DNA of 64,000 nucleotides from Sinohyriopsis cumingii (lineage: Eukaryota > Mollusca > Bivalvia > Unionida > Unionidae): assembly GCA_028554795.2 (NCBI GenBank), contig CM068839.1:11373220-11437219 (forward strand), written 5' to 3'. Position numbers and translations under genes: made by a program. The notes under the pieces were generated by a model, which saw only the letters and a list, made by a program, of their open reading frames with translations, was not told the DNA's origin and did no database searches. How positions within the stretch are numbered: position 1 is the stretch's first letter; each line of letters begins with the position of its first letter. Shown one piece after another: positions 1 to 10,700 of this stretch.

Positions 1-1772
1 ATGATGTAGTTTACAGTCAGCCAAATGATGTTGGTTACAGTCAGCCAAATGATGTAGTTTACAGTGAGTCAAATGATGCTAGTTTAGTCAGCCAAATGAT
101 GTAGTTTACAGTCAGCCAAATGATACTAGTTTACAGTCAGCCAAATGATGTAGTTTACAGTCAGCCAGATTATATAGTGTACAGTCAGCCAAATGATGTA
201 GTTTACAGTCAGCCAAATGATCTAGTGTAAAGTCAGCCAATGATGTAGTCTACAGTCAGCCAAATGATGTAGTTTACAATCAGCCAAACGATGTAGTTTA
301 TAGTCAGCCAAATGATGTAGTTTATACTTAGCCAAATGATGCCTCTTTATCGTCAGGCAAATGCTGCTAGTTTACAGTCATCCAAATGATGTAGTTTACA
401 GTCAGCCAGATGATATAGTGTACAGTCAGCCAAATGATGTAGTTTACAGTCAGCCAAATGATGTAGTGTACATTCAGCCAAGTGATGTAGTTTACAGTCA
501 GCCAAATGATGTAGTTTTCAGTCAGCCAAATGATACTAGTTTACAATCAGCCAAATGATGTATTTTACGGTCAGCCAAATGATGTAGTTTACAGTCAGCC
601 AAATGATGTAGTTTACAGTCAGCCAAATGATGTAGCTTACAGTCAGCCACATGATGTAGTTTTCAGTCATCCAGATGATATAGTGTACAGTCAGCCAAAT
701 GATGTAGTTTACAGTCAGCCAAATGATGTAGTTTTCAGTCAGCCAAATGATGTAGTTTAGTCAGCCAAATGATGTAGTGTACATTCAGCCAAATGATGTA
801 GTGTACATTCAGCCAAATGATGTAGTTTACAGTCAGCCAAATGATGCTAGTTTACAGTCAGCCAAATGATGTAGTTTTCAGTCAGCCAAATGATACTAGT
901 TTACAATCAGCCAAATGATGTATTTTACGGTCAGCCAAATGATGTAGTTTACAGTCAGCCAAATGATGTACCTTACAGTCAGCCAAATGATGTAGTTTAC
1001 AGTCAGCCAGATGATATAGTGTACAGTCAGCCAAATGATGTAGTTTACAGTCAGCCAAATGATGTAGTTTACAGTCAGCCAAATGATGTATTTTACGGTC
1101 AGCCAAATGATGTAGTTTGCAGTCAGCCAAATGATGTAGCTTACAGTCAGCCAAATGATGTAGTTTACAGTCAGCCAAATGATGTAGTTTACAGTCAGCC
1201 AAATGATGTAGTTTACAGTCAGCCAAATGATGTAGTTTACAGTCAGCCAAATGATGTAGTTTTCAGTCAGCCAAATGATGTAGTTTATAGTCACCCAAAT
1301 GATGCTAGTTTACCATCAGGCAAATGATGCTAGTTTATAGTCAGCCAATGATGTAGTTTACAGTCATCCAGATGATATAGTGTACAGTCAGCCAAATGAT
1401 GTAGTTTACAGTCAGCCAAATGATGTAGTGTACATTCAGCCAAATGATGTAGTTTTCAGTCAGCCAAATGATGTAGTTTACAGTCAGCCAAATGATGTAG
1501 TTTACAGTCAGCCAAATGATATAGTTTTCAGTCAGCCAAATGATGTAGTTTACAGTCAGCCAAATGATGTTGGTTACAGTCAGCCAAATGATGTAGTTTA
1601 CAGTGAGTCAAATGATGCTAGTTTAGTCAGCCAAATGATGTAGTTTACAGTCAGCCAAATGATACTAGTTTACAGTCAGCCAAATGATGTATTTTACGGT
1701 CAGCCAAATGATACTAGTTTACACTCAGCCAAATGATATAGTTTACATTCAGCCAGATGATTCTAGTTTAGA
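1..1772. repeat. 24-bp minisatellite array
   Basis: About 70 copies of a 24-bp unit (consensus CAGCCAAATGATGTAGTTTA plus CAGT) run from the window edge to about 1772, so the array probably continues outside. Because 24 is a multiple of three, periodic open frames appear on both strands (QPNDVVYS on plus, LADCKLHH on minus). These are by-products and I do not call them genes. Variant units recur in blocks: the block starting near 532 reappears near 892, 360 bp (15 units) away, and the block at about 28-140 reappears near 1567-1680. This shows multi-unit duplication. Confidence 0.95.
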
Positions 1773-2157
1773 GAACGTCAAAAGCTAATCAGTAACTGTA
1801 AGCTTTTGCTCTCTTAAAATGCTGATATTTTTTATGATAGCATAGGAATATAGTTGAAAGTGGGGTGAAGTTACAATAAAGATGGTGGTGGGTTGGATGC
1901 TAAAGCATGGATTTAATCATCTAAGCTTCAGTTTAGGAGCAGTTTTGGTATATAATAAAATATTTTGATTTTCATACATAAATACTGTAAATATTTCATC
2001 TTGTAGGAAAACTGATATATTTTAAAACATGACTTCATCGTTCATTAAAATATCAATTTTTTTTGACACATGGGGAAATATGTCTGGTAACAGTGTAGGA
2101 AATTTTTTTATTAGATTGCTCTTACCTTGACACAGTGAGTACCATTTACAATTTTAC
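1773..2157. other. Unassigned AT-rich sequence
   Basis: Nothing recognisable: no exon with splice sites, no repeat structure and no element ends. Confidence 0.5.
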
Positions 2158-2341
2158 AGTATACTCACAAGTCAAGTCCAGCAGTAAACAACATCAGCCC
2201 TGATGGGTTGTCACTTTATGTGCCAACAGATCAGTGTCTTTGTTGCTTGGTCTAAGGAATATTCCTAACAGACTACAAAGATCCACATTAGGTAGCTCTT
2301 GATCTGTGCAGTTTGCAGTTAAACTCATCTTATAAACAAGT
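2158..2341. mobile_element. Diverged copy of a short MITE-like family (family M)
   Basis: The left end reads ACAGTATACTCACAAGTCAAG and the right end GTGCAGTTTGCAGTTAAACTC followed by TTATAAACAAG. These match the ends of the copies at 17.4, 42.7, 43.2 and 56.9 kb (left TATATACT-TATAAG-GAGTC, right GCAGTTTGCAGTTGGACTCA). The interior has a divergent AGATC core. No coding content. This is the most diverged of the five copies. Confidence 0.5.
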
Positions 2342-2605
2342 GGAAATGTTTTTTATCATTTTCCAAAGCGACTACAGGACAAGCAGTTACTTAATTGTTT
2401 TGACATAACTAATTGCAGTTGTCATGCATTCAAGTCACCAACACTGTGTTTCATCTCCCATAATGTGACACAGACATTTCAGTTATTGACTGACTCCACG
2501 TGTAAATCCTTTGTAAAGAGTGCTGTTAGAGAATGACGCCAACAACAGGCAAATTTTCTTTTTAAAAAAAAATACACTGTACAAGTTCTCATTGAGATTG
2601 ACAAT
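2342..2605. other. Unassigned sequence
   Basis: No gene or repeat signal seen; it leads directly into the 66-bp array. Confidence 0.4.
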
Positions 2606-3275
2606 TGCTTTTAAAGAGCCTCTTGTTAATATGGCAAGTTAAACCCTGCTGTGATATAATTATCTGTGAGAAGTCATTAAAAAGCCACTTGTTAATATGG
2701 CAAATTAAACCCTTCTGTGATATAATTATCGGTGAGAAGTCATTAAAAAGCCACTTGTTAATATGGTAGATTAAACCCTGCTGTGATATAATTATCGGTG
2801 AGAAGTCATTAAAAAGCCACTTGTTAATATGGCAAATTAAACTCTGCTGTGATATAATTATCGGTGAGAAGTCATTAAAAAGCCACTTGTTAATATGGCA
2901 AATTAAACTCTGCTGTGATATAATTATCGGTGAGAAGTCATTAAAAAGCCACTTGTTAATATGGCAAATTAAACTCTGCTGTGATATAATTATCAGTGAG
3001 AAGTCATTAAAAAGCCACTTGTTAATTTGGCAAATTAAACCCTGCTGTGATATAATTATCAGTGAGAAGTCATTAAAAAGCCACTTGTTAATATGGCAAA
3101 TTAAACCCTGCTGTGATATAATTATCAGTGAGAAGTCATTAAAAAGCCACTTGTTAATATGGCAAATTAAACTCTGCTGTGATATAATTATCAGTGAGAA
3201 GTCATTAAAAAGCCACTTGTTAATATGGCAAATTAAACTCTGCTGTGATATAATTATCGGTGAGAAGTCATATTA
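2606..3275. repeat. 66-bp tandem array
   Basis: About ten head-to-tail copies of a 66-bp unit containing CCACTTGTTAATATGGCAAA and GTGATATAATTATCGGTGAG. Copies differ by a few substitutions. The unit is a multiple of three, so a 151-codon open frame runs through it. With no start context, splice signals or similarity I treat that as incidental. The first copies (from 2606) are the most diverged, so the array probably grew at its right side. Confidence 0.95.
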
Positions 3276-3688
3276 AATACAAGCTGACTGGGGAATTAAA
3301 TGGCTGTCAGCCTTTGTATGACCTTGCATTGGATTGTTGACCCAGCTGTGTACTTCACAGCTTAAGCCTACCATTTCAAAATGTAGATAAGCTGGCTGTC
3401 TATAGATGCTGTGTTGGCTAGTGCTCTTCCTTTCTGTCAATCAGTCTGTCTTTATCCTTTCATCCAATACTATGAATGGTAACATTTTTTGGGGATGAAT
3501 TACCATGAAAACGGGGTAATTATTATGGGAATCACCAGAAGATGTTTGTCAGATACTTTGCTTGTATATTTTTTTTATAGTTATTGCCCTTTTTTTCTTA
3601 TAATATTGTTTGATACAATCTCATTAACACAATTAGTTCCAGTTTTGATGGCTTGCTATCAAACTTGGTGAATGTTGTATATTGACAG
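3276..3688. other. Dispersed-repeat flank of element A
   Basis: Non-coding. The stretch around 3585-3660 (GATACAATCTCATTAACACA) resembles 7210-7265 on the other side of element A (GATAAAATCTCATTAGTGCA). Element A therefore sits inside an older degenerate repeat whose units continue at 7.3-8.5 kb. The last five bases, GACAG (3684-3688), recur right after the element. Confidence 0.5.
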
Positions 3689-3738
3689 AGCAGCAGAGGG
3701 GGCAAACAGACCACTGTGGGGAATGGTCACCCTTTTTT

Positions 3739-4155
3739 TTACAAAAAAAAAATGATTAATATATATTGACAAAAAAATGAGGTCCCTGCCCCCTCTGCTG
3801 CTATAATTAAATCATTATGAATATCTTCCTGAAGTTTATCTTCATCTGTTTCATCTTCATCTTTATTTGTTTTATGTTTCAAGCAATACTCCATTTCTGA
3901 TGGTGGTTTTTCTATTTTTGGATTTATGTTCTTTCTGTGTTTATAATATATAATTAAACTTCGATATCGATCTCCACTGCAATTTGCACAAATCTGATAT
4001 AATCCTCTAACGCCGTTGTTACAACCAACACAACTTTGTGGACCAGCATGAGGGTTTTTCTTTAAAATATAATTGTGTTTTTTGCAAAATTCTCCACGGC
4101 ATCTTTTATCACATTTGTTAGTGGTTCCTTGACGCAGCCACGAACAGTTATTCAT
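3739..4155 (-). pseudogene. Cys-rich protein of element A
   Basis: Open frame of 138 codons starting MNNCSWLRQG. It carries repeated Cys pairs: CDKRCRGEFCKKH near residues 16-28, then CVGCNNG and CANCSGD near residues 42-62. This suggests a small zinc-binding fold. Its last third runs into the inverted repeat, so the natural protein may be shorter. Function unknown; it is the last gene of the minus-strand set. Element B has no counterpart that I can see. Confidence 0.5.
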
Positions 4156-4199
4156 TATATTAATGATATCTTTTTAATTAAATTTAATTTTATCATCAC

Positions 4200-4700
4200 C
4201 CCTCTATCCAAAAATTTTATCAAGTCCAATACGATATCTTGTTCTATGATCATGCAAATTTATTGTTATAAACCCGTTCTGGGTTGATTGTGCATGTGAA
4301 AAGAAATTTCTGAATTTTATTATATTCATGTCACCGCTACACCAAGTTTGATGAATATTTTGCAACGTATGCGTATCAACTCCATTAAACATAACTAAAA
4401 TATTACAGTTATCTCTGATCACTTTTGGTATTTGAGTGTATCGCTGAGTAATATAAATCACATCAGTGTTTTTATGTCTGCCACGTGAAAAAATTCTGGC
4501 AGGATTTGATTATTTGTCCAGCATCACATCATCATATACAACTAAATTATTAATAAATCCATCTATGTCATCCACGGACGGTGCTTCATCAATATCGGTT
4601 ATGAACTCTATAACATCCTTATCTTCATCTAGCAATCTTGCGTTTTCATTGAAATCTTTAAGTACATCATAACAGGTTGTAATTACCATTAGCACTTTTT
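4200..4700 (-). pseudogene. Packaging-ATPase-like region of element A
   Basis: Minus-strand segments carry CYDVLKDFNENARLLDED, the acidic VVYDDVMLDK stretch typical of the Walker B region of FtsK/HerA (A32-like) DNA-packaging ATPases, and further on CNILVMFNGVDTHTLQNIHQ. The same segments occur in element B, where a P-loop is also visible. The role in the family is pumping the genome into the capsid. Fossil, in pieces. Confidence 0.55.
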
Positions 4701-5256
4701 ATAATATCAAAAGCAGCACCTGGTCTGGCTTCATACCCAAGGTTAGCTGCTGGTTGTGGATCATCTGCAGTATCTTGTGGTATCCGTGATTTAATATACA
4801 GATTATGGTTGGCGTTGTCGGTGGTATCCTTAGCAAACATCATTGTTGGACCAGCTGATCTTGTGTAATCATCAGAATATCTCGCCAGACCAATTATTGT
4901 TGTAGCAACATCAACATCCTTCTGAATTGATTCAATATTTCTTCCATCAATCATGTATGTGGCACTGTCAAACAACGCCATAATACCGTTGTTGACAAAA
5001 CCAACTCGCAAATTGTTACCATAGTTAGTATTATCCGCCTTTACAAGTTCACCTTCTACTTCAATAAACGCCTCAGCAGGCAAGAAATATCTACTTGTAT
5101 CCTGAACTTGTAATTCGATTCTCCCCCGCTGATTTGGTTATCTTGCATCATAGGAATAAAATTGATAATCACATACTGATTCATCTTTGAGGACCGGTGC
5201 ATCCATGTTAAATGCTGGGTCAGACATATGCTTGAACATTTTATTATAATTATCAA
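4690..5256 (-). pseudogene. Major-capsid-like region of element A
   Basis: The minus-strand frame contains VGFVNNGIMALFDSATYMID followed by GRNIES and a GLARYSDDYTRSAGP stretch. An 'NNGIMALFD..TY.I.G..IE' pattern is what the N-terminal part of double-jelly-roll major capsid proteins of Polinton-like viruses looks like. Element B has the same segment. Only part of such a protein is present. Assignment rests on remembered family patterns. Confidence 0.5.
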
Positions 5257-5272
5257 TTTTTCAAATGGTGAT

Positions 5273-5692
5273 CTAAAGACCGCTTCCTGCTATTAAATTT
5301 GCTGTTATATTTCTTTCTGCATCAGATAATTCTGCTAGTTTTTGATTTGTGGCCTGATTTATTATTTTACTGACATTTGCGGGCATTTCATTGCTGGCCA
5401 GTTTAATTGGTTGCTGTTGGTTTTTTCGTACTAATCGAGCTAGTCTGTCCTTGACAGTCGAGAAAGCTTTACTAGCAAGATTACCAATAGCGCCAGGAAT
5501 TTTATCACGAACAGCCTCAATAGCCTTCATCCCTAATTGTTTTGCAATCGGTATTGCTTTTGGAGCCATCCTTCTAAATAAACCCTGAACAACATCACCA
5601 AGTCCATCTCCGTAAATTGTTTTGTAATTTGGCAGTCGTGAGTTTACTACCCTGACCATGATCGGTCGATGTTGAGCAGTGTGTACAATCAT
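5273..5692 (-). pseudogene. Minor-capsid (pX-like) protein of element A
   Basis: Open frame of 139 codons, start MIVHTAQHRP. After a basic N-terminus comes YGDGLGDVVQGLFRRMAPK, then an amphipathic Ala/Lys-rich stretch, a basic patch RLARLVRKNQQQ and a C-terminus ending in IAGSGL. 'G.GLGD....LFR...P' openings are common in small capsid-associated, adenovirus-pX-like proteins of Polintons. It is short for an enzyme and has no catalytic motif. The homologue in element B is at 22690-23124. Confidence 0.5.
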
Positions 5693-5717
5693 TTTTATAT
5701 ACTAATTAATTAATTGT

Positions 5718-6480
5718 TTAGTTGCTGTGATAATCATCAGCAATTTCATCAATGAGAGAATGATAAATACTGCGATCCATAATACCGCCTTGAAATAATC
5801 TTTGGCAAATATCAGATATTTCATTAATAATTTCTGAAGAATTGTTTTCAGCTCGTTTTCCTCCAATCAGTATTTCTAGTCGTTCTACGTCAGAAAGAAC
5901 ATTGTTAGGACAGGCAATAAGACCACTTCCCAGACCGCTTCCAGCGGCACCTGGTGCATCATAAAATTCTTCTGGAGGTTTTGATGGTCTTACCTTTTTA
6001 TTTACATCCTGTAGAAAATCATTATAATCTGGATCATTAGTATTAATACTTGATTTCGTAGACGCAAAAAATACCGTAGGAATCCAAAGTTTAGGAGATA
6101 TTGATCTAACATATTCAGGTTTCACATATTTTTCTCTGTTTTTATATTGAAACGCAGCAATATTAACTAATTTATCTTGGTCAGTAAAAGTTTTGAGAGC
6201 TTCATCGGTAAATACATCTACAGGTTGAATATCTTTTTTTGGTTTTTCTGTCTGTAGAAGTGAAGAAGGTTGCGCTTGTGGTTGCTGTATTTTTTCAAAA
6301 TATTTATCTATTGCATTAATAAATGCAATATATCTAGGACTACTACTTCTAGCTTGAACAACTCCATGGTGTATACGATAAATCCATTTGAACCAATTTT
6401 CGCGACTTATAGCATCATTGGCATACTCGGATTTTAAAACTCTATCTCATTGATCATAACTTTGCATGGCAAACTCAGCT
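5718..6480 (-). pseudogene. Unknown protein of element A (middle gene)
   Basis: A frame of 135 codons (5718-6125) and an adjacent coding-like stretch up to about 6480. Visible: Asp/Asn-rich segments, VERLEILIGGKRAENNSSEI and a C-terminal helix ending LIDEIADDYHSN. The same C-terminal pattern is encoded at about 23160-23330 in element B. I do not recognise a domain; a structural role is possible from its position beside the pX-like gene. Confidence 0.4.
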
Positions 6481-6675
6481 AATTCATCTATTTTTTTTAA
6501 GTTGCTTTATACGATTAATACTTTTGTCTGTAAATTTATTTTTTATATCAACTTTAGCCCTTGCTTGCTCCGTTTCTGGTGTACGATCCTCCTCATCACC
6601 TATTTCAGTAATATCCTCAGATATTTCTTCGCCGACGGGTTGAGGTTGAGCTGCAGCTATTTCAGCTGGAAGATC

Positions 6676-6999
6676 TCATAAAATCTTTTTTGTTTTCTTG
6701 GTTCTTTCTGCTATTTTTTCAGTTTGCGCAGCAGTTTGTTTTAATACTTGAAGAATACCCTTCTTCTTCTCCTCATCGTCGTCATCCTCATCATCCTTAA
6801 AATCTCCCCATACAGCTTTTTTAGTAATTGTTGTGATGGGTTTAAATAACTGTTCTGTACCTTCTGTAAATTCAACTTGGGCTTCCTGACGTTCTTGCAA
6901 TTTTTGTCTAACAGAATCTCTAACAGGAAGAAATTTCTTTATTGCTTCTAATCTTTCTTGAGGTAATCTAGCAGTGTGTGATTCCTTGGCTGGTGGCAT
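6676..6999 (-). pseudogene. Unknown protein of element A (first gene)
   Basis: Open frame of 107 codons starting MPPAKESHTARLPQERLEAI. A conserved opening (LEAIKKFLPVRDSVRQKLQER) is shared with element B (LEAIKKYLPVRDSVRRKIQAR), followed by acidic and Lys-rich helical sequence ending TEKIAERTKKTKKIL. It is the first gene inside the right inverted repeat. No known domain recognised. Conservation between two diverged elements suggests it was a real protein of the family. Confidence 0.5.
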
Positions 7000-7138
7000 T
7001 TATTAATATGATAATTTTTAATTGATAGCAGCAGAGGGGGCGGGGACCTCATTTTTTGGTCAATCTATATTAATCATTTTTTTTGTAAAAAAAAGGGTGA
7101 CCATTCCCCACAGTGGTCTGTTCACCCCCTCTGCTGCT

Positions 7139-8480
7139 GACAGTTTTAATAACGGCATCAACTGAAGATATGCACTATTTCATGCCCACAATTATTTTTA
7201 GAGTTCCTACTTTTTTTGTCCTTTAGCATTGTATGATAAAATCTCATTAGTGCAACTAGTCCTTAGCTCACCTTTCTGTAAAGCCATGTGAGATTATTGT
7301 ATATCCTTCAAAAATCAAGCATGATCCAGTGTTTGTCATCCATCCATCATCCATTAACAGTTGCTATTTTTAGCTTCTTAAAAACTGTCAGGCTAGTTTT
7401 GATCAACTATAGCACAGATCATCCTGGCATAAAGGCCTTTCAACTTTATGCCAATGATGCTGATCTGCCATTATATATGGTGTCTGTTACTTAAAATATA
7501 AAATCTTTTATACAGCTTCTTCTGCAAACCGTTTAGCTGATTTTGATCAGGTATGAAATAAATCATCCTGGCATAAAGATCCAGTAAGTTTGTACAAATG
7601 ATGCCAATCTGCTGTGATCATTCCTAACAATCATTTTACAAGAGTATTTGAAACAACATCTCCAAAACCAATGAATCAAATTTGACTAAACATGACAGAA
7701 AGCATCCTGGCAAGAAGACCTTTCAGATTTGTACTAATGATACCAGTCTGTTGTCAAACATGGCTGCTATTTAAAAAAAGGCTAGAAAACATTGAGTTAC
7801 ATTTCTTGTAAATAATAACTTGGCATAATTTTACAAAATTTGACAGAAAGTGTCCTAGCTTGAACACCTTCAGATTTATACAAAAGATGCTGCTCTGAAT
7901 TCAGATGATACTGATTCCTTTCAGATGTATAAATGATACTGACACATTTCAGATGTATAAATGATACTGACACATTTCAGATGTATAAATGATACTGACA
8001 CCTTTCAGATGCATAAATGATACTGACACCTTTCAGATGTATAAATGATACTGACACCTTTCAGATGTAGAAAAGATACTGACACATTTCAGATGTATAA
8101 ATGATACTGACACCTTTCAGACTTTCAGATGTATAAATGATACTGACACATTTCAGATGTATAAATGATAGTGACACCTTTCAGATGTATAAATGATACT
8201 GACACATTTCAGATGTATGAATGATACTGACACATTTCAGATGTATAAATGACACTGACACATTTCAGATGTATAAATGATACTGACACCATTCATAATT
8301 TTACAAGTTCCACCATCTCATGCCAATACTATATTGCAGAAAAACATTCTGGCAATAAGCTGTTTCAGATTGGACAAAAAGTGATGATCCATGATCAAAT
8401 ATGGCACCATTACTAAAATCAGACAAACCTATAAACAACTTCTTGCTGCAAAGTGAATAAGGTTTCATCTAGTTCTACAA
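7139..8480. repeat. Degenerate long-period repeat array
   Basis: About five or six diverged units of roughly 110-120 bp between about 7290 and 8480. Each has the order AAACTGT..TGATTTTGATCA.., CATCCTGGCATAAAGACC, TTTCAGATTTGTACAAATGAT and GCTGATCTGC...ATGGC. No coding potential. A 28-bp minisatellite has grown inside one unit (7903-8295), and element A sits in its left part. Confidence 0.6.
7903..8295. repeat. 28-bp minisatellite
   Basis: About fourteen copies of CTGACACATTTCAGATGTAT plus AAATGATA (28 bp). The unit matches the TTTCAGATTTGTACAAATGATGCTGAT segment of the surrounding long-period repeat, so it is an amplification of that piece. One partial unit (CTTTCAGA) is duplicated near 8118. 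Confidence 0.9.
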
Positions 8481-9371
8481 AAAGCACCATGACATGATGG
8501 TGTTTATTTACCCTCCAACAGAGGACAGATGGTGGACTCTTTTGAGAGGCTTTATAACAATAATTGTACAAAATGTCCACCTTCTGTTAATTTTATAAAA
8601 TACTTCTAAGATATCCTGAATTTGAAACAAAAGAATCAAAGCTCACGAGAAAAATTGTCTTCTTAATTTTTCCACCACTGATAATTTTAAAAAGTTTTTT
8701 TTGTCACAGGCAACATTTTATTTTATGAGCCACAAAACCAGCTATAGACTGTGTTGTATATATTAAGTATCATATTTAAAAGACTGAAGATTGCTGATTG
8801 GCTGACAAGAAAAGTGAACATAGTTTTCCTGAAGAAGCTTGAGTCAGTTGTGCTGGTCAGTCATGGGCTGAAATCTAAAAGCCAATTTTCTTTTATAGCT
8901 TTTGGTGCAGAGCTACTAATTGGTTGATCACATGGGGCCATATTTTTTATTGTGGGCACCTACTAGGGAATTTGTCTAAAATAAGTGAGCCATACACTTT
9001 ATCACTTTCATCATTTTTTTTAAAAAACTTTCCTCATAGATTGATCATGTATAATAGATAAACTTAATTTGCCAGCCTTACAAAAAAAGCTTAGTAATTT
9101 AGCCCAGACATTTACGGTATGGTCTATGGATTGAATTAGATGTATATGCCCTGTAGCAACAGAGACATCCAGTTGAAAATAATCTGGATAAAGCAATATG
9201 CCCAGCTTCTTTCTCATTTGTTTTATCAGTCATGAATTTTGTAAGTTTAGAAATAAGATGTATTTTATGTTAGTTTTATAGGTTTCAACTTACAATTAAA
9301 GCTGGATTTTTAAAAAAGAAAACATATGAGGGATAGTTTCATAAAATGCTGTATAATGCATTTTCTTAGCA
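8481..9371. other. Unassigned sequence
   Basis: AT-rich, no recognisable gene or element. Confidence 0.4.
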
Positions 9372-10300
9372 GCTCCGTTACCAACACATGTCCCTAATAA
9401 TCAGTCCATTGTAATTTTTAGCAATTCCATTACCAACACCTGTCCCCAATAATCATTCCATTGTAATTTTTAGCAACTCCATTACCAACACCTGTCCCCA
9501 ATAACCAGTCCATTGTAATTTTTAGCAACTCCATTACCAACACCTGTCCCCAAAAATCAGTTTATTGTAATTTTAGCAACTCCAGTACCAACACCTGTTC
9601 CCAATAATCAGCCCATTGTAATTTTTAGCAATTCCATTACCAACACCTGTCCCCAATAATTAGTCCATTGTAATTTTTAGCAACTCCATTACCAACACCT
9701 GTCCCCAGTAATCAGTCCATTGTAATTTTTAGCAATTCCATTACCAACTCCTGTCCCCAATAATCAGTCCATTGTAATTTTTATCAACTCCATTACCAAC
9801 ACCTGTCCCCAATAATCAGTCCATTGTAATTTTTAGCAATTCCATTACCAATACCTGTCCCCAAAAATCAGTATATTGTAATTTTAGCAACTCCAGTACC
9901 AACACCTGTCCCCAATAATCAGCCCGTTGTAATTTTTAGCAATTCCATTACCAACACCTGTCCCCAATAATCAGTCCATTGTAATTTTTAGCAACTTCAT
10001 TACCAACACCTGTCCCCAATAATCAGTCTATTGTAATTTCTAGCTGCTCCATTACCAACACCTGTCCCTCATAATCAGTCCATTGTAATTTTTAGCAACT
10101 CCATTACCAACACCTGTCCCCAATAATCAATCCATTGTAATTTTTAGCAGCTCCATTACCAACACCTGTTCCCACTAATTAGTCCATTGTAATGTTTAGC
10201 AACTCCATTACCAACACCTGTCCCACTAATCAGTCTATTGTCATTTTAGCAGCTCCATTACCAACACCTGTCCCCAATAATCAGTCCATTGTAATTTTCG
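9372..10300. repeat. 52-bp tandem array
   Basis: About eighteen copies of a 52-bp unit containing AATTTTTAGCAACTCCATTA and CCAACACCTGTCCCCAATAA. Units alternate between AATTCC and AACTCC variants. A two-variant stretch with AAAAATCAGT and a shortened AATTTTAGC occurs both near 9550-9580 and near 9860-9890, about 312 bp (six units) apart. This indicates block duplication. Confidence 0.95.
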
Positions 10301-10437
10301 CACGTAAATGTATGATGAAAAATTCCAGACTTTAAAAGTGGAACTAAATGAGAGAAAAATGTATAGTTCTTTGTATAAAGTTTGTATAAAAGTATATTTG
10401 TCAGACTAGATACACTGAACCTGTTAAGCTGGTCCAC

Positions 10438-10680
10438 TCAGGGAGATGACACCATCACTGTCAATTTTCTTGTTTGGCTTCTGGAACTTGGCAATTGTTT
10501 ATGATAATTTCTTTTCTGCTTTTCCATACTGTTACTCCATTTTCCAAAATTTTTGACAATTTTTTTCATACAGTTCATCCATTTTACTAATGTTTTGGTT
10601 GATTTTACCATAATGTCCATCCATTTTTCCCAATATTAGACTGATTTTATGGTGAATCTCCTCTGCATCAGCACAATGAC
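10438..10680 (-). pseudogene. Decayed helical coding remnant
   Basis: The minus-strand frame reads AEEIHHKISLILGKMDGHYG then KINQNISKMDELYEKNCQKF, with regularly spaced Ile/Leu/Met and charged residues like a coiled coil, before a stop. It could be a retroelement ORF1 remnant or a processed host fragment. There is no splice-site support, no family was recognised, and it looks broken. Confidence 0.3.
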
Positions 10681-10700
10681 AAACAGTCGAGGTAACAATT

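Larger units (their letters stand above)
3689..7138 (-). mobile_element. Polinton-like element A (fossil)
   Basis: A 3.45-kb element with terminal inverted repeats of about 112-114 bp (3689-3802 and 7027-7138, roughly 94% alike by eye). Its ends are AGCAGCAG...CTGCTGCT, flanked by a 5-6 bp target duplication (T)GACAG (3684-3688 and 7139-7143). Genes point to the minus strand: two unknown proteins, a pX/minor-capsid-like protein, a jelly-roll major-capsid-like region, an FtsK/HerA-type packaging ATPase region and a Cys-rich protein. Polintons typically start with AG and make 6-bp duplications, which fits. No DNA polymerase or integrase part was recognised, and it is far shorter than autonomous Polintons. 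It is broken, with around a dozen or more breaks. TIR divergence suggests an insertion of moderate age. Confidence 0.75.

Noticed and set aside
361-1643. Long open frames QPNDVVYS and LADCKLHH on both strands
   Set aside because: They are read-outs of a 24-bp tandem unit (multiple of three) and exist simultaneously on both strands; no start context, splice sites or unique sequence.
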